Below, in pieces: positions 9,567-18,186 of a stretch of 64,000 bases of DNA. The stretch comes from UBA12202 sp049595035. GTDB taxonomy: Bacteria; Pseudomonadota; Alphaproteobacteria; Puniceispirillales; UBA1172. The number at the start of each line of letters is the position of its first letter. Position 1 is the stretch's first letter. The DNA lies in NCBI GenBank assembly GCA_049595035.1, contig JBMYKD010000005.1, positions 42,999-106,998 on the forward strand, given 5' to 3'. The notes under the pieces were generated by a model, which saw only the letters and a program-made list of their open reading frames with translations, was not told where the DNA came from and did no database searches. A program made the position numbers and the translations under genes.

Positions 9567-11756
9567 ATGGTTCATAATGAAGTCATGACACATAACACGC
9601 CTGAAGAAAAATCTCCAGCCAAGACAGCTGATGTCCCTGAAACACAGTGGCAGGAAGACCCATTGCCAGACCGTTTTCGGTTTCGGTCAGGCTGGTCATT
9701 AATCACAGCCTTGCTTTTAGGCGCTGGGATCATGATTGGTCAGTTGATGACGGATAGTATCCTGCTTACACATATGATCACGGGTATGGATCACTTGCTT
9801 GGCGGGATGATATCAATAATAGCTCTGCTAGGTGGCGGCATAGCTATCCTTTTGTCTTATTATGGCTGGTTACGGCTAGGTAAGATTACTGCCATCCTTG
9901 CCCTGATCATGATGGGTACAGGCGTAATGATTTATGACCGGTTGAGTTTACCATCACCGGTTATGCTGCCGGATCAGCCCCAGATGGTGACACTGATCAT
10001 TACCGAAAGCCAGCCTTATAGAAATGACCGCCAGCAAATCAAGGCACATCTTATCCCTGATGACCCTTTGCATAAAATAACGGGAAACCATTTGATCAGG
10101 CTGATTGTTCCGTCAGATATCAAACCTCTTTATCCCGGATATCAGATCACGGCAGAAGTAGATTTTCAGCCGCTTTTGCCGCAATTGCTTCCGGGCGGGT
10201 TTGATTTTACCGAACACGCCTTGCGGCAACATATTATTGCTGGTGGTTTTGTCCGTTCTGTTAAAGCCATCGATGATAAAGGCACCTATCATTTTGCCCG
10301 CATGCGCCGCGCATTTCAGGAAAAACTCTTTGCAGCCATGGATAAGGACTGGGCGGCACCCATTACTTCTGCTTTATTACCGGGCTTGCGCGCATCTATT
10401 CCGTCGGATTTGCGGGAATCATGGCGTGGGGCAGGTCTGGCGCATCTGCTGGCCATATCCGGACTTCATATGATGCTGGTTTGCGGAATCATCATGGTAT
10501 TAGTGCGGGTGGTGATGGGATTAAATCCGGTTTTTGCCAGTCGCGTGTCCTCTTTCCGTGTCAGTGCCATGACGGCTTTGCCTCTTTGTCTGTTTTATCT
10601 GATCTTTGCCGGTGTTCCTGTCAGTGCGCTCCGGGCATTCATCATGCTAGGATTAGCCTTGGTTGCAGTATTCATGTCACGTCGCGGTATTACCCTGCAT
10701 CATGTTGCTGTTGCGGCGATTATCATTCTCATATTCTCGCCATCAAGCCTGTTTGGTCCTGCGTTCCAGATGTCATTTTCGGCAGTGTTTGCGCTAGTTG
10801 TAGCATGGAATTTATGGCTGAAGCGACAAGTGCCAAAACCACGCGCATGGTATCAACGGTTATGGTCGTATTTTATGGCTATTGCGTTATCATCAATGAT
10901 TGCATCACTCGCATCCATGCCATTTGCGCTATATCATTTTGGCATCACCACGTCATGGTCAGTGCTGGCAAATATGATCGGTATGCCATTGATGGGATTG
11001 CTGATCATGCCCATGGGTGTTGCGTCGCTAGTATTGTCCCCTGTTGGGGCAGAATCAATACCGCTATTCTTTATGAATGCCGATATTATCAGCCTGTCTC
11101 ATATCGCTGAATATATTTCATCCTGGGATGGGGCCAGACTGGCTATCTTTCCGCCCTCTGCCCCTGTTACCTTTTTGCTTGCGGTTGCAATACTGACCCT
11201 CGGTATCGCGCCGGGCATATGGCGCATGGCAAGCGTGATGATATTGATTATTGCTGGCTCCCTATGGTGGATGGAACCCCGTCCTGTCGCCGGAATGCTT
11301 CTCGATTATGGTAAACCTGTTCTGGCTGTGATGAGTGCAGATGGACATGTGTTGACCAGCACGTCCAAAACACATGGATTTGCCGTCCGGGTTCTGACCC
11401 AGCCATTTGGCCGGTCAGAATCCATCTATGTGAGAGATTATCTGGCCGCAGATAATAATATGGATCAACACGGCCGGGCCAATGTCTTCTGCCAACAGGA
11501 AAGCTGTTATATTACCACTGCAGATGGGCAGATTTTTGCCATGGTATGGGCGCGGTCAGATTTAACCACAGCCTGTCAGAAAGCAGATATCGTGCTGGCA
11601 CTGGTTAATGCCAGCTATCCATGCCGTGATGGCAGTCTATTGCTTGACCGTGATGATCTTGTCCGGCGGGGTGGTATGCTTATCTATGGACAAGCCCGTG
11701 GCGTTGGTGATCATCATTCTGAATTGACCATAAAGCAGGTCAATACTGCCGAATGA
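9567..11756 (+). CDS. comEC: ComEC/Rec2 family DNA-uptake channel protein
   Basis: ComEC forms the inner-membrane channel that carries single-stranded DNA into the cytoplasm during natural transformation. The 729-residue protein has a DUF4131-like N-terminal part with several membrane spans, a periplasmic OB-like region, and the ComEC/Rec2 competence domain with the conserved SWRGAGLAHLLAISGLHM stretch near residues 286-303, followed by many transmembrane helices. A full metallo-beta-lactamase domain is not evident at the C-terminus, as in many alphaproteobacterial members. ATG 9567 and ATG 9585 are both possible starts; neither has a strong ribosome binding site. The 3' end overlaps the convergent lexA by 17 bases. 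dprA at 58073-59221 could act downstream in the same process. Confidence 0.9.
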   Translation: MVHNEVMTHNTPEEKSPAKTADVPETQWQEDPLPDRFRFRSGWSLITALLLGAGIMIGQLMTDSILLTHMITGMDHLLGGMISIIALLGGGIAILLSYYGWLRLGKITAILALIMMGTGVMIYDRLSLPSPVMLPDQPQMVTLIITESQPYRNDRQQIKAHLIPDDPLHKITGNHLIRLIVPSDIKPLYPGYQITAEVDFQPLLPQLLPGGFDFTEHALRQHIIAGGFVRSVKAIDDKGTYHFARMRRAFQEKLFAAMDKDWAAPITSALLPGLRASIPSDLRESWRGAGLAHLLAISGLHMMLVCGIIMVLVRVVMGLNPVFASRVSSFRVSAMTALPLCLFYLIFAGVPVSALRAFIMLGLALVAVFMSRRGITLHHVAVAAIIILIFSPSSLFGPAFQMSFSAVFALVVAWNLWLKRQVPKPRAWYQRLWSYFMAIALSSMIASLASMPFALYHFGITTSWSVLANMIGMPLMGLLIMPMGVASLVLSPVGAESIPLFFMNADIISLSHIAEYISSWDGARLAIFPPSAPVTFLLAVAILTLGIAPGIWRMASVMILIIAGSLWWMEPRPVAGMLLDYGKPVLAVMSADGHVLTSTSKTHGFAVRVLTQPFGRSESIYVRDYLAADNNMDQHGRANVFCQQESCYITTADGQIFAMVWARSDLTTACQKADIVLALVNASYPCRDGSLLLDRDDLVRRGGMLIYGQARGVGDHHSELTIKQVNTAE

Positions 11757-12429
11757 GTGCTTTCAATGTGCCCTGAATTTTTACCTGATCAGGGCCAAAG
11801 ATGCGCGTTTCATACTTACTATTAGCAGGTTCAAGAGCAATACTGTATGATTTGCGGCGCAGACGTTTTAAGGTAGCTTCGTCTTCTTCTTCAAGCAGGG
11901 CAACAACAATATCGCCATTTTGCGCGGTATCGCCTTTTTCAATCAGCACCGTATCACCATCCATAATGCCAGCATCAATCATGGAATCGCCTTCGATTGT
12001 TAGGGCAAAATATTCCCCGCGCCCCAACATATATTCGGGAACCGGCATGGTATTGGAAGCATCAGAAATAGCGGCAATCGGTGTTCCGGCGGCAATCTTG
12101 CCCAGTAAGGGGATTTCAACCACCGGGCTAGTCGGTTCCATTACTGGCGCTGAAACCTGATCATGAGGGGACTGTTCGATGACAGAAAGGGAAGGTTGAT
12201 GCGTATAAGGTGACCCATCAGGATGGCGGAGGATATCAACCGCACGCGCACGGTTATGAAGTCTGGCGATATAGCCGCGTTCTTCCAGAGCAGACATAAG
12301 ACGGTGGATGCCGGATTTCGATTTTAGGCCAGCGGCTTCACATAATTCTTCAAAACTGGGTGCAATGCCATATTCTTCGACATGATGAATAATGAGTGTG
12401 AGCATATCACGTTGTTTTTTTGTCAGCAT
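11740..12429 (-). CDS. lexA: SOS repressor LexA
   Basis: LexA represses DNA-damage genes and cleaves itself when RecA filaments form. The winged helix-turn-helix domain covers about residues 1-70. The self-cleavage site is Ala114-Gly115 (KIAAGTP), and the Ser-Lys dyad is Ser149 (EGDSMIDAG) and Lys188 (EATLKRLRR). I start it at ATG 12429 (MLTKKQRDML), which has AGGA about seven bases upstream and gives the usual family N-terminus; an ATG at 12450 would add seven residues. The 229 residues fit alphaproteobacterial LexA. An SOS box lies about 80 bases upstream, indicating autoregulation. The 3' end overlaps comEC on the other strand. Confidence 0.97.
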   Translation of the reverse strand: MLTKKQRDMLTLIIHHVEEYGIAPSFEELCEAAGLKSKSGIHRLMSALEERGYIARLHNRARAVDILRHPDGSPYTHQPSLSVIEQSPHDQVSAPVMEPTSPVVEIPLLGKIAAGTPIAAISDASNTMPVPEYMLGRGEYFALTIEGDSMIDAGIMDGDTVLIEKGDTAQNGDIVVALLEEEDEATLKRLRRKSYSIALEPANSKYETRIFGPDQVKIQGTLKALIRQY

Positions 12430-12485
12430 ATGCTTTTCCTGTCCGGTCATATCGCATCATCAGGTAAATCATAAATTTAGCGTAT

Positions 12486-12534
12486 ATGATACCTATATGA
12501 TCCCTATTTGTTCATGTTTTGTACAATAAGTCAA
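12486..12534 (-). promoter_or_regulatory. lexA promoter with alphaproteobacterial SOS box
   Basis: The plus strand reads GTTC (12510-12513), seven bases, then GTAC (12521-12524), one mismatch from the alphaproteobacterial LexA operator GTTC-N7-GTTC. On the minus strand two promoter readings overlap it: TTGACT (12534-12529) just upstream of the box, or TGAACA-N17-TATCAT (12514-12509 and 12491-12486). In either case LexA bound here would block RNA polymerase. Spacing to the ATG at 12429 is about 80 bases. The operator assignment is firm by pattern; the exact promoter is not. Confidence 0.7.
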
Positions 12535-12573
12535 GCCACTTGCTTTATCTGCTGGTTAATGTGACTGGGGCTA

Positions 12574-13836
12574 TTAAAGCGCAATTATATCCACGATATC
12601 GCCTTTATTCATGACCCCTGCATGAGCAGGTCTGATCATAAGCGCATTGGCATGAGCAAAATCCATTAGCTTGCCGCTATCCTGTGACGTCAATGGGGTA
12701 AAGATATCCCGCCCTTTTGTGTCATCATGGCTGATCATGCCGCGCATATATTCTTCACGTTCGTCATTAGCAGGCACGGTGCTGGCGAGTATGGCTTTTC
12801 GCGGTGATATATCTGTTGGTAAGCCGAGCATGGCATGAATGGCGGCGCGAACAAAAATCATGGTGCATATGCCGGCGGATACCGGATTCCCCGGTAAACC
12901 CAGAAACGGTATCAGGCCTGTTGCCATATCCATATGACCAAAAATCATTGGCTTGCCGGGTCGCATGGCAATGCGCCAGAAATCAAGGGTATCCCTATTC
13001 TTCATTCGGGCAGACACCAGATCATGTTTGCCTACTGATGCACCGCCGGTAAGAATAAGCAAATCAGCATCTGGAAGCCGGGATAAGGCGGCATCAAGAG
13101 CATCTTGATGATCGGCAATGGGCGGTAAGGTAACAGGTTCCCCGCCTATAGTCTGAACCATAGTGGCTATCATAACAGTGTTGCTAGAAATGATCTGTGC
13201 CGGGTTCAGGGTATCATTAGGCTGTTGTCCGGGCTGGAGCAATTCACTTCCGGTTGCACCAATGACAATGACTGGCTTTTTCCGCACCTTCAATAGATGA
13301 TGGCCGCCAGCTGCCAGTAATCCGATCATACGCCCATCCAGTTTTGTTCCAGCAGTGACCAAAAGATCATCTTTATGAAAATCCTGTCCTTTCCGGCGGA
13401 TGAAGCGGCCCGGTGTCACCGGCTCTGTGATTTCAACATTTATGCTATCTGATTTGTCTTTGTTGTTATGATCAGATGGGCTGATGAGTCTGGTATTTTC
13501 CTGAATGACTATGCTATCCGCCCCATCTGGTAAATTGGCACCAGTGGAAATCCGGATGGTTGTTCCGGGTGTCAGGGCATCTGGCCACGGATGACCAGCC
13601 GCACTTTCCCCTATAAGCCGGAGTGTCACTGGCAGATCTTTGATATCCTGGGCACATACGGCAAAGCCATCCATAGCAGATTGATCAGCTGGCGGATTGG
13701 TCAGACCAGCAGAAACATCTTCTGCCATGATACGGCCATTTGCCTGAAGCAAATCCACATATTCGTCGCCCATAAGCGGCATGGCATCGGTAATGCGGCT
13801 AACAGCATCACTTACAGGGATAAGCGGTTTAGTCAT
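12574..13836 (-). CDS. moeA: Molybdopterin molybdenumtransferase MoeA
   Basis: MoeA inserts molybdenum into adenylylated molybdopterin, the last step of cofactor synthesis. Starting at ATG 13836 (MTKPLIPVSDAVSRI) the protein has 420 residues; a GTG at 13863 would extend it nine residues into moaC. Typical features are the NPPADQSAMDGFAV substrate loop in domain I, the LILTGGASVGKHD molybdopterin-binding stretch, FLGLPGNPVSAG, and a small C-terminal barrel. The start overlaps the moaC stop by eight bases. With moaC upstream, this marks a molybdenum-cofactor pair inside a trp-moa-moe-lexA run known from other alphaproteobacteria. Confidence 0.95.
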   Translation of the reverse strand: MTKPLIPVSDAVSRITDAMPLMGDEYVDLLQANGRIMAEDVSAGLTNPPADQSAMDGFAVCAQDIKDLPVTLRLIGESAAGHPWPDALTPGTTIRISTGANLPDGADSIVIQENTRLISPSDHNNKDKSDSINVEITEPVTPGRFIRRKGQDFHKDDLLVTAGTKLDGRMIGLLAAGGHHLLKVRKKPVIVIGATGSELLQPGQQPNDTLNPAQIISSNTVMIATMVQTIGGEPVTLPPIADHQDALDAALSRLPDADLLILTGGASVGKHDLVSARMKNRDTLDFWRIAMRPGKPMIFGHMDMATGLIPFLGLPGNPVSAGICTMIFVRAAIHAMLGLPTDISPRKAILASTVPANDEREEYMRGMISHDDTKGRDIFTPLTSQDSGKLMDFAHANALMIRPAHAGVMNKGDIVDIIAL

Positions 13837-14302
13837 CGGCCTTGAAATGTCCTGATTTGCCACCAGATTTTTCTAGAAGGCGTATGCCGCCTATCACCAT
13901 GGATTTATCAACCGCCTTTACCATGTCATAGACAGTAAGCGCGGCAACAGAAACAGCGGTCAGTGCTTCCATTTCAACACCTGTCTGGCCTGTTAGACGA
14001 CATTCAGCGGTGATATGAACACGATCATCCCCGACATCCAGTGTGACAGAAACATGACTCAACGCCAGAGGATGGCATAACGGAATAAGCGCATCTGTTT
14101 TCTTGGCCGCCATAATGCCGGCGAGTTGCGCAATGCTCAGAACATCACCCTTTTTGTGGCCTTTATCCCGGATCAGCCGCAATGTGTCAGCGGCCATGGT
14201 AATAAATCCTTCTGCTATGGCCGTGCGACTGGTCATGGCTTTTTCTGTTACATCGACCATCTGTGGCTGGCCATGCTTATTGAAATGCGTCAGCTGGCTC
14301 AT
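13829..14302 (-). CDS. moaC: Cyclic pyranopterin monophosphate synthase MoaC
   Basis: MoaC converts the MoaA product into cyclic pyranopterin monophosphate, the first stable intermediate of molybdenum cofactor synthesis. The 157 residues include DALIPLCHPLALSH (about 70-83), GVEMEALTAVSVAALTVYDM with the active-site Asp126 and Lys129 region, and the closing LEKSGGKSGHF. Length is normal. It overlaps trpC by four bases at its start and moeA by eight at its end. No moaA is present here, so that gene must lie elsewhere. Confidence 0.96.
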   Translation of the reverse strand: MSQLTHFNKHGQPQMVDVTEKAMTSRTAIAEGFITMAADTLRLIRDKGHKKGDVLSIAQLAGIMAAKKTDALIPLCHPLALSHVSVTLDVGDDRVHITAECRLTGQTGVEMEALTAVSVAALTVYDMVKAVDKSMVIGGIRLLEKSGGKSGHFKADD

Positions 14303-15117
14303 GCCATATCTTTCCAGTTAACGGGTAGGGGATAGGACAGCAGGCTACTGACAGCGGTAGCTATATCATCCTGTTCCATCAGAAACTCACCGATCAGAAA
14401 GCATCTTGCACCTGCCCGCGCCATGCGAGCCAGATCATCACTGGACTTCAGGCCGCTTTCTGCAATGGCAATTCGGTCGTCGGGTATCATCGTCATCAAG
14501 TCTTCGCCAACAGCAAGATCAGTAGTCATAGATCGCAAATTGCGGTTATTAATCCCGATCATCGGTGATTGCAGATTAAGCGCACGTTCTATTTCTTCAC
14601 CATCATGTGTTTCGATCAAGACATCAAGCCCATATTCCATGGCGCAAGCCTCAAGTTCGGCGGCATGGCTGTCGCTCAGGGCAGACATGATAAGCAGAAT
14701 ACAATCGGCACCATGGGCTCTGGCTTCTATGATCTGGATAGGATCAATCATGAAATCTTTGCGCAAGACTGGCATCAATGTTGCCGATTTAGCCGCTATC
14801 ATATCATTGATATGCCCGTGAAAATATTTCTGGTCGGTCAGCACGGATAAACAGGTTGCCCCACCGGCTTCATAGGATTGGGCGATATTAGCCGGGTCAG
14901 CATCTGGGTTAATCAATCCACGGGAAGGAGAAGCGCGTTTGAACTCGGCAATAAGGCCATAGCCCTGAGCGGAAGATTTGCGTAAAGCATTAGCAAAGCC
15001 TCTGGCAGGGGGCATATCTGCCGCTTTTGCCGCAAGGGAATGGCTGTCGGGACTGGCTTTCAGTTCTGTCACTTCAATGGCTTTGTCAGCAATGATTGTT
15101 TTAAGCACATCACTCAT
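14299..15117 (-). CDS. trpC: Indole-3-glycerol phosphate synthase
   Basis: This TIM-barrel enzyme closes the indole ring in tryptophan synthesis, turning CdRP into indole-3-glycerol phosphate. Motifs seen are IAEFKRASPSRGLI (catalytic Lys), the VLRKDFMIDPIQI stretch, IGINNRNLRSM and the phosphate loop AESGLKSSDDL. It has 272 residues, the usual length for the single-domain form. It overlaps trpD by four bases upstream and moaC by four bases downstream, so all are likely one transcript. Confidence 0.96.
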   Translation of the reverse strand: MSDVLKTIIADKAIEVTELKASPDSHSLAAKAADMPPARGFANALRKSSAQGYGLIAEFKRASPSRGLINPDADPANIAQSYEAGGATCLSVLTDQKYFHGHINDMIAAKSATLMPVLRKDFMIDPIQIIEARAHGADCILLIMSALSDSHAAELEACAMEYGLDVLIETHDGEEIERALNLQSPMIGINNRNLRSMTTDLAVGEDLMTMIPDDRIAIAESGLKSSDDLARMARAGARCFLIGEFLMEQDDIATAVSSLLSYPLPVNWKDMA

Positions 15118-16127
15118 TTTTCATCTTCCCGATTAGTTACCGCAACTAGCTGGTCAAGTTTTGTCAAAGCGGCGCCGCTTTCCATGGATTCAACGGCAAT
15201 ATCACGGCCTTTAATGAGGTTATCTACATGGCCTGCCCCGAATAAAGCGGCCGCTGCATTGAAAATAACAATGTCGCGATAGGCATTTTCGGTGCCGCTA
15301 AAAATAGCCCGCATGGCCGCCGCGTTTTCATCGGGGGTTCCGCCTACCAGATCAGCAATATTGGCCACAGGCAGGCCAATATCAGATGGGTGCAAGGTCA
15401 TGCTTGTTGCTTTGCCATCACGGATAAGCATGGCATGTGTTTCCCCTGTTGTTGTGACTTCATCAAGACCGTCAGAGCCATGAACAACAAGAGCATGTGT
15501 TACCCCGAGCCCAAGCATGGCATGAGCATAGGGTTCCAGCAGTTCGGATGAAAATACCCCCATCATAAACCGCTTAACCTCGGCCGGATTTGATAATGGC
15601 CCCATCATATTGAATATCGACCGGAACCCAAGTGCCGCCCTAACAGGGCCAACATGCCGCATAACAGAATGATGCCGCGGTGCCATTAGAAAACAGATGC
15701 CGATTTCATCAAGGGCAGCCTGAACATGTGTCATATCAGCGTCCAGATTTATGCCTAACTGGGAAAGCACTTCTGCCGCGCCACTTTTTGACGATACCGC
15801 TACATTGCCATGTTTGGCGACAGGAAAGCCTGCCCCTGCAACAACAAAACTGGCGGCGGTTGAGATATTCCATGTGCCAATCCCGTCCCCGCCGGTGCCC
15901 ACAATATCCATGGCATGGTCGGGGGCGGCGATAATGGTGGCGTGTTTCATCAATTCGGTGACGCCAATGATAACATCCTCGGCCGACTCCCCTCTGGTAG
16001 CAAGGGCACTGATAAATCCGGCAATCTGTTCGGGACTTGCTTCGCCACGCAGCATGATGGCAAAGCATTGTTGCATGTCAGCCTGGGATAGGTTTTGCCG
16101 TACAAGTTTGCCTAATAATGCTTTCAT
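15114..16127 (-). CDS. trpD: Anthranilate phosphoribosyltransferase
   Basis: TrpD joins anthranilate to PRPP. The 337-residue protein starts with the small helical domain (LSQADMQQCFAIMLRGEASPEQ) and has the glycine-rich PRPP loop IVGTGGDGIGTWNIST (about residues 79-94). KHGNVAVSSKSGAAEVL and the substrate-side RSIFNMMGPLSNPA stretch follow. Length and motifs match the family. The gene overlaps trpC by four bases and lies 39 bases after trpG. Confidence 0.97.
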   Translation of the reverse strand: MKALLGKLVRQNLSQADMQQCFAIMLRGEASPEQIAGFISALATRGESAEDVIIGVTELMKHATIIAAPDHAMDIVGTGGDGIGTWNISTAASFVVAGAGFPVAKHGNVAVSSKSGAAEVLSQLGINLDADMTHVQAALDEIGICFLMAPRHHSVMRHVGPVRAALGFRSIFNMMGPLSNPAEVKRFMMGVFSSELLEPYAHAMLGLGVTHALVVHGSDGLDEVTTTGETHAMLIRDGKATSMTLHPSDIGLPVANIADLVGGTPDENAAAMRAIFSGTENAYRDIVIFNAAAALFGAGHVDNLIKGRDIAVESMESGAALTKLDQLVAVTNREDEK

Positions 16128-16166
16128 GGAAATGCTCTCATCCGCTTGTCATGTAATATGGTGTCA

Positions 16167-16826
16167 TCAGTCATGGATATGTTCCGGATGCGTTTGCGAC
16201 AGGTGAAGCAATTGTTCTTCCAGCCGTGCAATATGGTCGTTGCTTGCGGGCTGGGTTAATCCGGTCAGATGCAGAAAATTTGCCAGAATCCGGTAGCCGT
16301 TTTCTGAAGCAATGGATTCCGGGTGAAACTGAACGCCAAAAGTAGGGTGGGTTTTGTGTTGAAGCGCCATGATAATACCAGCGTCGGTGCTGGCAATGAT
16401 ATCCAGACAATCCGGCAAGCTATCCGCATCCACAATCAGTGAATGATATCGTGACACGGCAAAACGCGTATCACATCCGCTAAAAATACTCTGACCATGG
16501 TGCGTTACATATGACAGTTTGCCATGTACGGGCGGGTCAATACGATTTATCTGACCACCAAAGGCCGCCCCGATAGCCTGATGGCCAAGACACACCCCCA
16601 GAATGGGGATATGCCCGCTTGCCTGATGGATGACATCCATGCATATGCCGGCTTTATCAGGGGTTGCCGGGCCCGGAGAAAGGACAATACCATCAGGTTT
16701 CATTGCCATGACGTCATCTACACTATATTCATCATTACGAATGGTCTTCACTTCTGCGCCAAGATCAGACAGAAAGTGCCACAAATTCCATGTAAAACTG
16801 TCGTAATTATCAATGAGTAAAATCAT
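16167..16826 (-). CDS. trpG: Anthranilate synthase glutamine amidotransferase subunit
   Basis: This class I amidotransferase releases ammonia from glutamine for anthranilate synthesis by TrpE; such subunits can also serve p-aminobenzoate synthase (PabA role). The catalytic triad is Cys79 (LGVCLGHQAIG), His167 and Glu169 (VQFHPES). The 219 residues include a C-terminal tail of about 30 residues past the standard domain. trpE, often adjacent, is not present upstream: the next gene is rplM on the other strand. The upstream 240-base gap contains an inverted repeat that overlaps the start region (separate entry). Confidence 0.95.
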   Translation of the reverse strand: MILLIDNYDSFTWNLWHFLSDLGAEVKTIRNDEYSVDDVMAMKPDGIVLSPGPATPDKAGICMDVIHQASGHIPILGVCLGHQAIGAAFGGQINRIDPPVHGKLSYVTHHGQSIFSGCDTRFAVSRYHSLIVDADSLPDCLDIIASTDAGIIMALQHKTHPTFGVQFHPESIASENGYRILANFLHLTGLTQPASNDHIARLEEQLLHLSQTHPEHIHD

Positions 16827-16872
16827 ATCAGGCCTTAATAATGCAGTATATGCTATCTATTCTTAGCCTGAT
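16827..16872 (-). promoter_or_regulatory. Inverted repeat abutting the trpG start codon
   Basis: On the minus strand ATCAGGC (16872-16866) is separated by 32 bases from its exact complement GCCTGAT (16833-16827), which lies directly before the ATG of trpG. If folded in the mRNA it would occlude the ribosome site, including the AAGG just inside it. The same ten bases GCCTGATATG span the start of dprA, with an ATCAGGC partner there too. No Trp-rich leader peptide was seen, so this is not a classical trp attenuator. Function is unknown and chance is possible. Confidence 0.3.
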
Positions 16873-17005
16873 TCCATCCCCAAGGGCAATGACCGTTTCC
16901 GGCCAAATCAGGTTATCTAGCAGGGAATTTATGTGGTAAAATATAACCGTATGTATAACCTGTTGAAATATAATATATTTATATAGAATACATGGATATT
17001 ATGCG

Positions 17006-17034
17006 TTGACACTACGGCTGATGATGATTATAAC
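17006..17034 (+). promoter_or_regulatory. Strong sigma70 promoter of rplM-rpsI
   Basis: A perfect -35 box TTGACA (17006-17011), a 17-base spacer and the -10 box TATAAC (17029-17034) lie 34 bases before the rplM ATG. Transcription would start near 17041. It is the closest match to the consensus in the window on the plus strand, as expected for a ribosomal protein operon. Confidence 0.75.
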
Positions 17035-17067
17035 TCGCCACAGTTTAACACATAAGGTTGATACAGC

Positions 17068-17538
17068 ATGTCTAAATTTAAAACCTTTTCGGCAACTCCT
17101 GCCGATATTCAAAAGGGCTGGTGCGTTGTTGATGCAGAAGGTCTGGTATTGGGGCGTCTGGCCTCACTTATCGCGACCCGTCTGCGCGGTAAGCATAAGC
17201 CTAGCTACACCCCCAACATGGATTGCGGCGATAATGTTATTGTTGTTAATGCAGAAAAAGTTCTGCTGAAAGGCAATAAGCGTACACAGAAAACCTATTA
17301 CTGGCATACTGGATATCCGGGTGGGATTAAATCCCGCACCGCTGATAAACTGCTGGATGGCCGTTTTCCTGAGCGTGTGATTACCAAAGCGGTTGAACGC
17401 ATGATTCCGCGTGGGCCACTTGGTCGTCGTTGCATGAAGCATCTGCATGTCTATGCTGGTGATCAGCATCCCCATGACGCACAACAACCGCAAAAACTGG
17501 ATGTTGCTGCGATGAACCCTAAAAATACAGCGAGATAG
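17068..17538 (+). CDS. rplM: 50S ribosomal protein L13 (uL13)
   Basis: The 156-residue protein has the uL13 fold and signatures: GRLASLIATRLRGKHKPSYTP near residues 32-50, VVNAEKVLLKGNK, the YYWHTGYPGG turn and the AVERMIPRGPLGRR helix. A short hydrophilic C-terminal tail is usual in alphaproteobacteria. L13 is an early assembly protein of the large subunit. The start follows a near-consensus promoter, and rpsI comes three bases after the stop, the standard rplM-rpsI operon. Confidence 0.98.
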   Translation: MSKFKTFSATPADIQKGWCVVDAEGLVLGRLASLIATRLRGKHKPSYTPNMDCGDNVIVVNAEKVLLKGNKRTQKTYYWHTGYPGGIKSRTADKLLDGRFPERVITKAVERMIPRGPLGRRCMKHLHVYAGDQHPHDAQQPQKLDVAAMNPKNTAR

Positions 17539-17541
17539 ATC

Positions 17542-18069
17542 ATGGCTGATGAAAACCAAATCGAAAACGCTTCCGCACCGGCAGATCAGCCTGAAGGCAT
17601 GGCCGCGCTTGAAGCTCTAAAGAACACCGATGCTGGCACAGCAACAGAAAGCCCTGCTGATGTTGAGCCAAAAATTGATGAACATGGCCGTTCCTATGCA
17701 ACAGGTCGCCGGAAAGAATCATCGGCGCGGGTATGGCTTAAGCGTGGGTCTGGAAAGATCAGCGTTAATGGCAAGGATATCAGCGAATATTTTGCCCGTC
17801 CCGTGTTACAGATGATGCTGGCACAGCCATTTGAAACGGCTGCTCGCACAGGTGAGTTTGACGTTATTGCCACGGTTAAGGGTGGTGGTCTGTCCGGTCA
17901 GGCTGGCGCGGTTCGTCATGGTATCAGCCATGCGATGATCCGGTTTGAACCGGGGCTTCGTCCGGTATTGAAAGCGGGCGGTTTTCTTACCCGTGATAGC
18001 CGTGTTGTGGAACGGAAAAAATATGGCCGTGCGAAAGCCCGCCGGAGCTTCCAGTTCTCAAAGCGTTAA
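17542..18069 (+). CDS. rpsI: 30S ribosomal protein S9 (uS9)
   Basis: uS9 binds 16S rRNA in the head of the small subunit, and its C-terminal tail reaches the P-site tRNA. The 175 residues comprise an N-terminal extension of about 50 residues rich in Ala/Glu/Asp, which is common in alphaproteobacteria. The conserved body YATGRRKESSARVWLKRGSG follows, and the basic tail KKYGRAKARRSFQFSKR ends in the invariant Lys-Arg. A strong intrinsic terminator follows about 20 bases after the stop, closing the operon. Confidence 0.98.
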   Translation: MADENQIENASAPADQPEGMAALEALKNTDAGTATESPADVEPKIDEHGRSYATGRRKESSARVWLKRGSGKISVNGKDISEYFARPVLQMMLAQPFETAARTGEFDVIATVKGGGLSGQAGAVRHGISHAMIRFEPGLRPVLKAGGFLTRDSRVVERKKYGRAKARRSFQFSKR

Positions 18070-18090
18070 ACGCAAGCATTTTATGTTTTC

Positions 18091-18118
18091 AAAAGCAGGG
18101 CTTTGGTCCTGCTTTTTT
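18091..18118 (+). terminator. Intrinsic terminator after rpsI
   Basis: A nine-base stem AAAAGCAGG (18091-18099) pairs with CCTGCTTTT (18108-18116) around an eight-base loop, and the T-run continues to 18118. This is a textbook rho-independent terminator. It lies within the first part of a longer open frame before the GFA-family gene, which argues for the later start chosen for that gene. Confidence 0.9.
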
Positions 18119-18186
18119 ATTTTCTGGAAAAATCTCCATCATCTAGCGAAATAGCGATATTGCCTTCCCATAAGATAAAAGGCAGT

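Noticed and set aside
10421..11110. 229-codon open frame inside comEC on the same strand
   Set aside because: It is Cys/His-rich nonsense in another frame of a complete ComEC gene, with no ribosome site and no domain.
16827..17005. trp attenuator or leader peptide upstream of trpG
   Set aside because: No short frame with adjacent Trp codons and no alternative terminator hairpin with a T-run was found.
18103..18186. N-terminal extension of the GFA-family frame
   Set aside because: It would start inside the hairpin of the rpsI terminator and has no family similarity before the CHCG motif.
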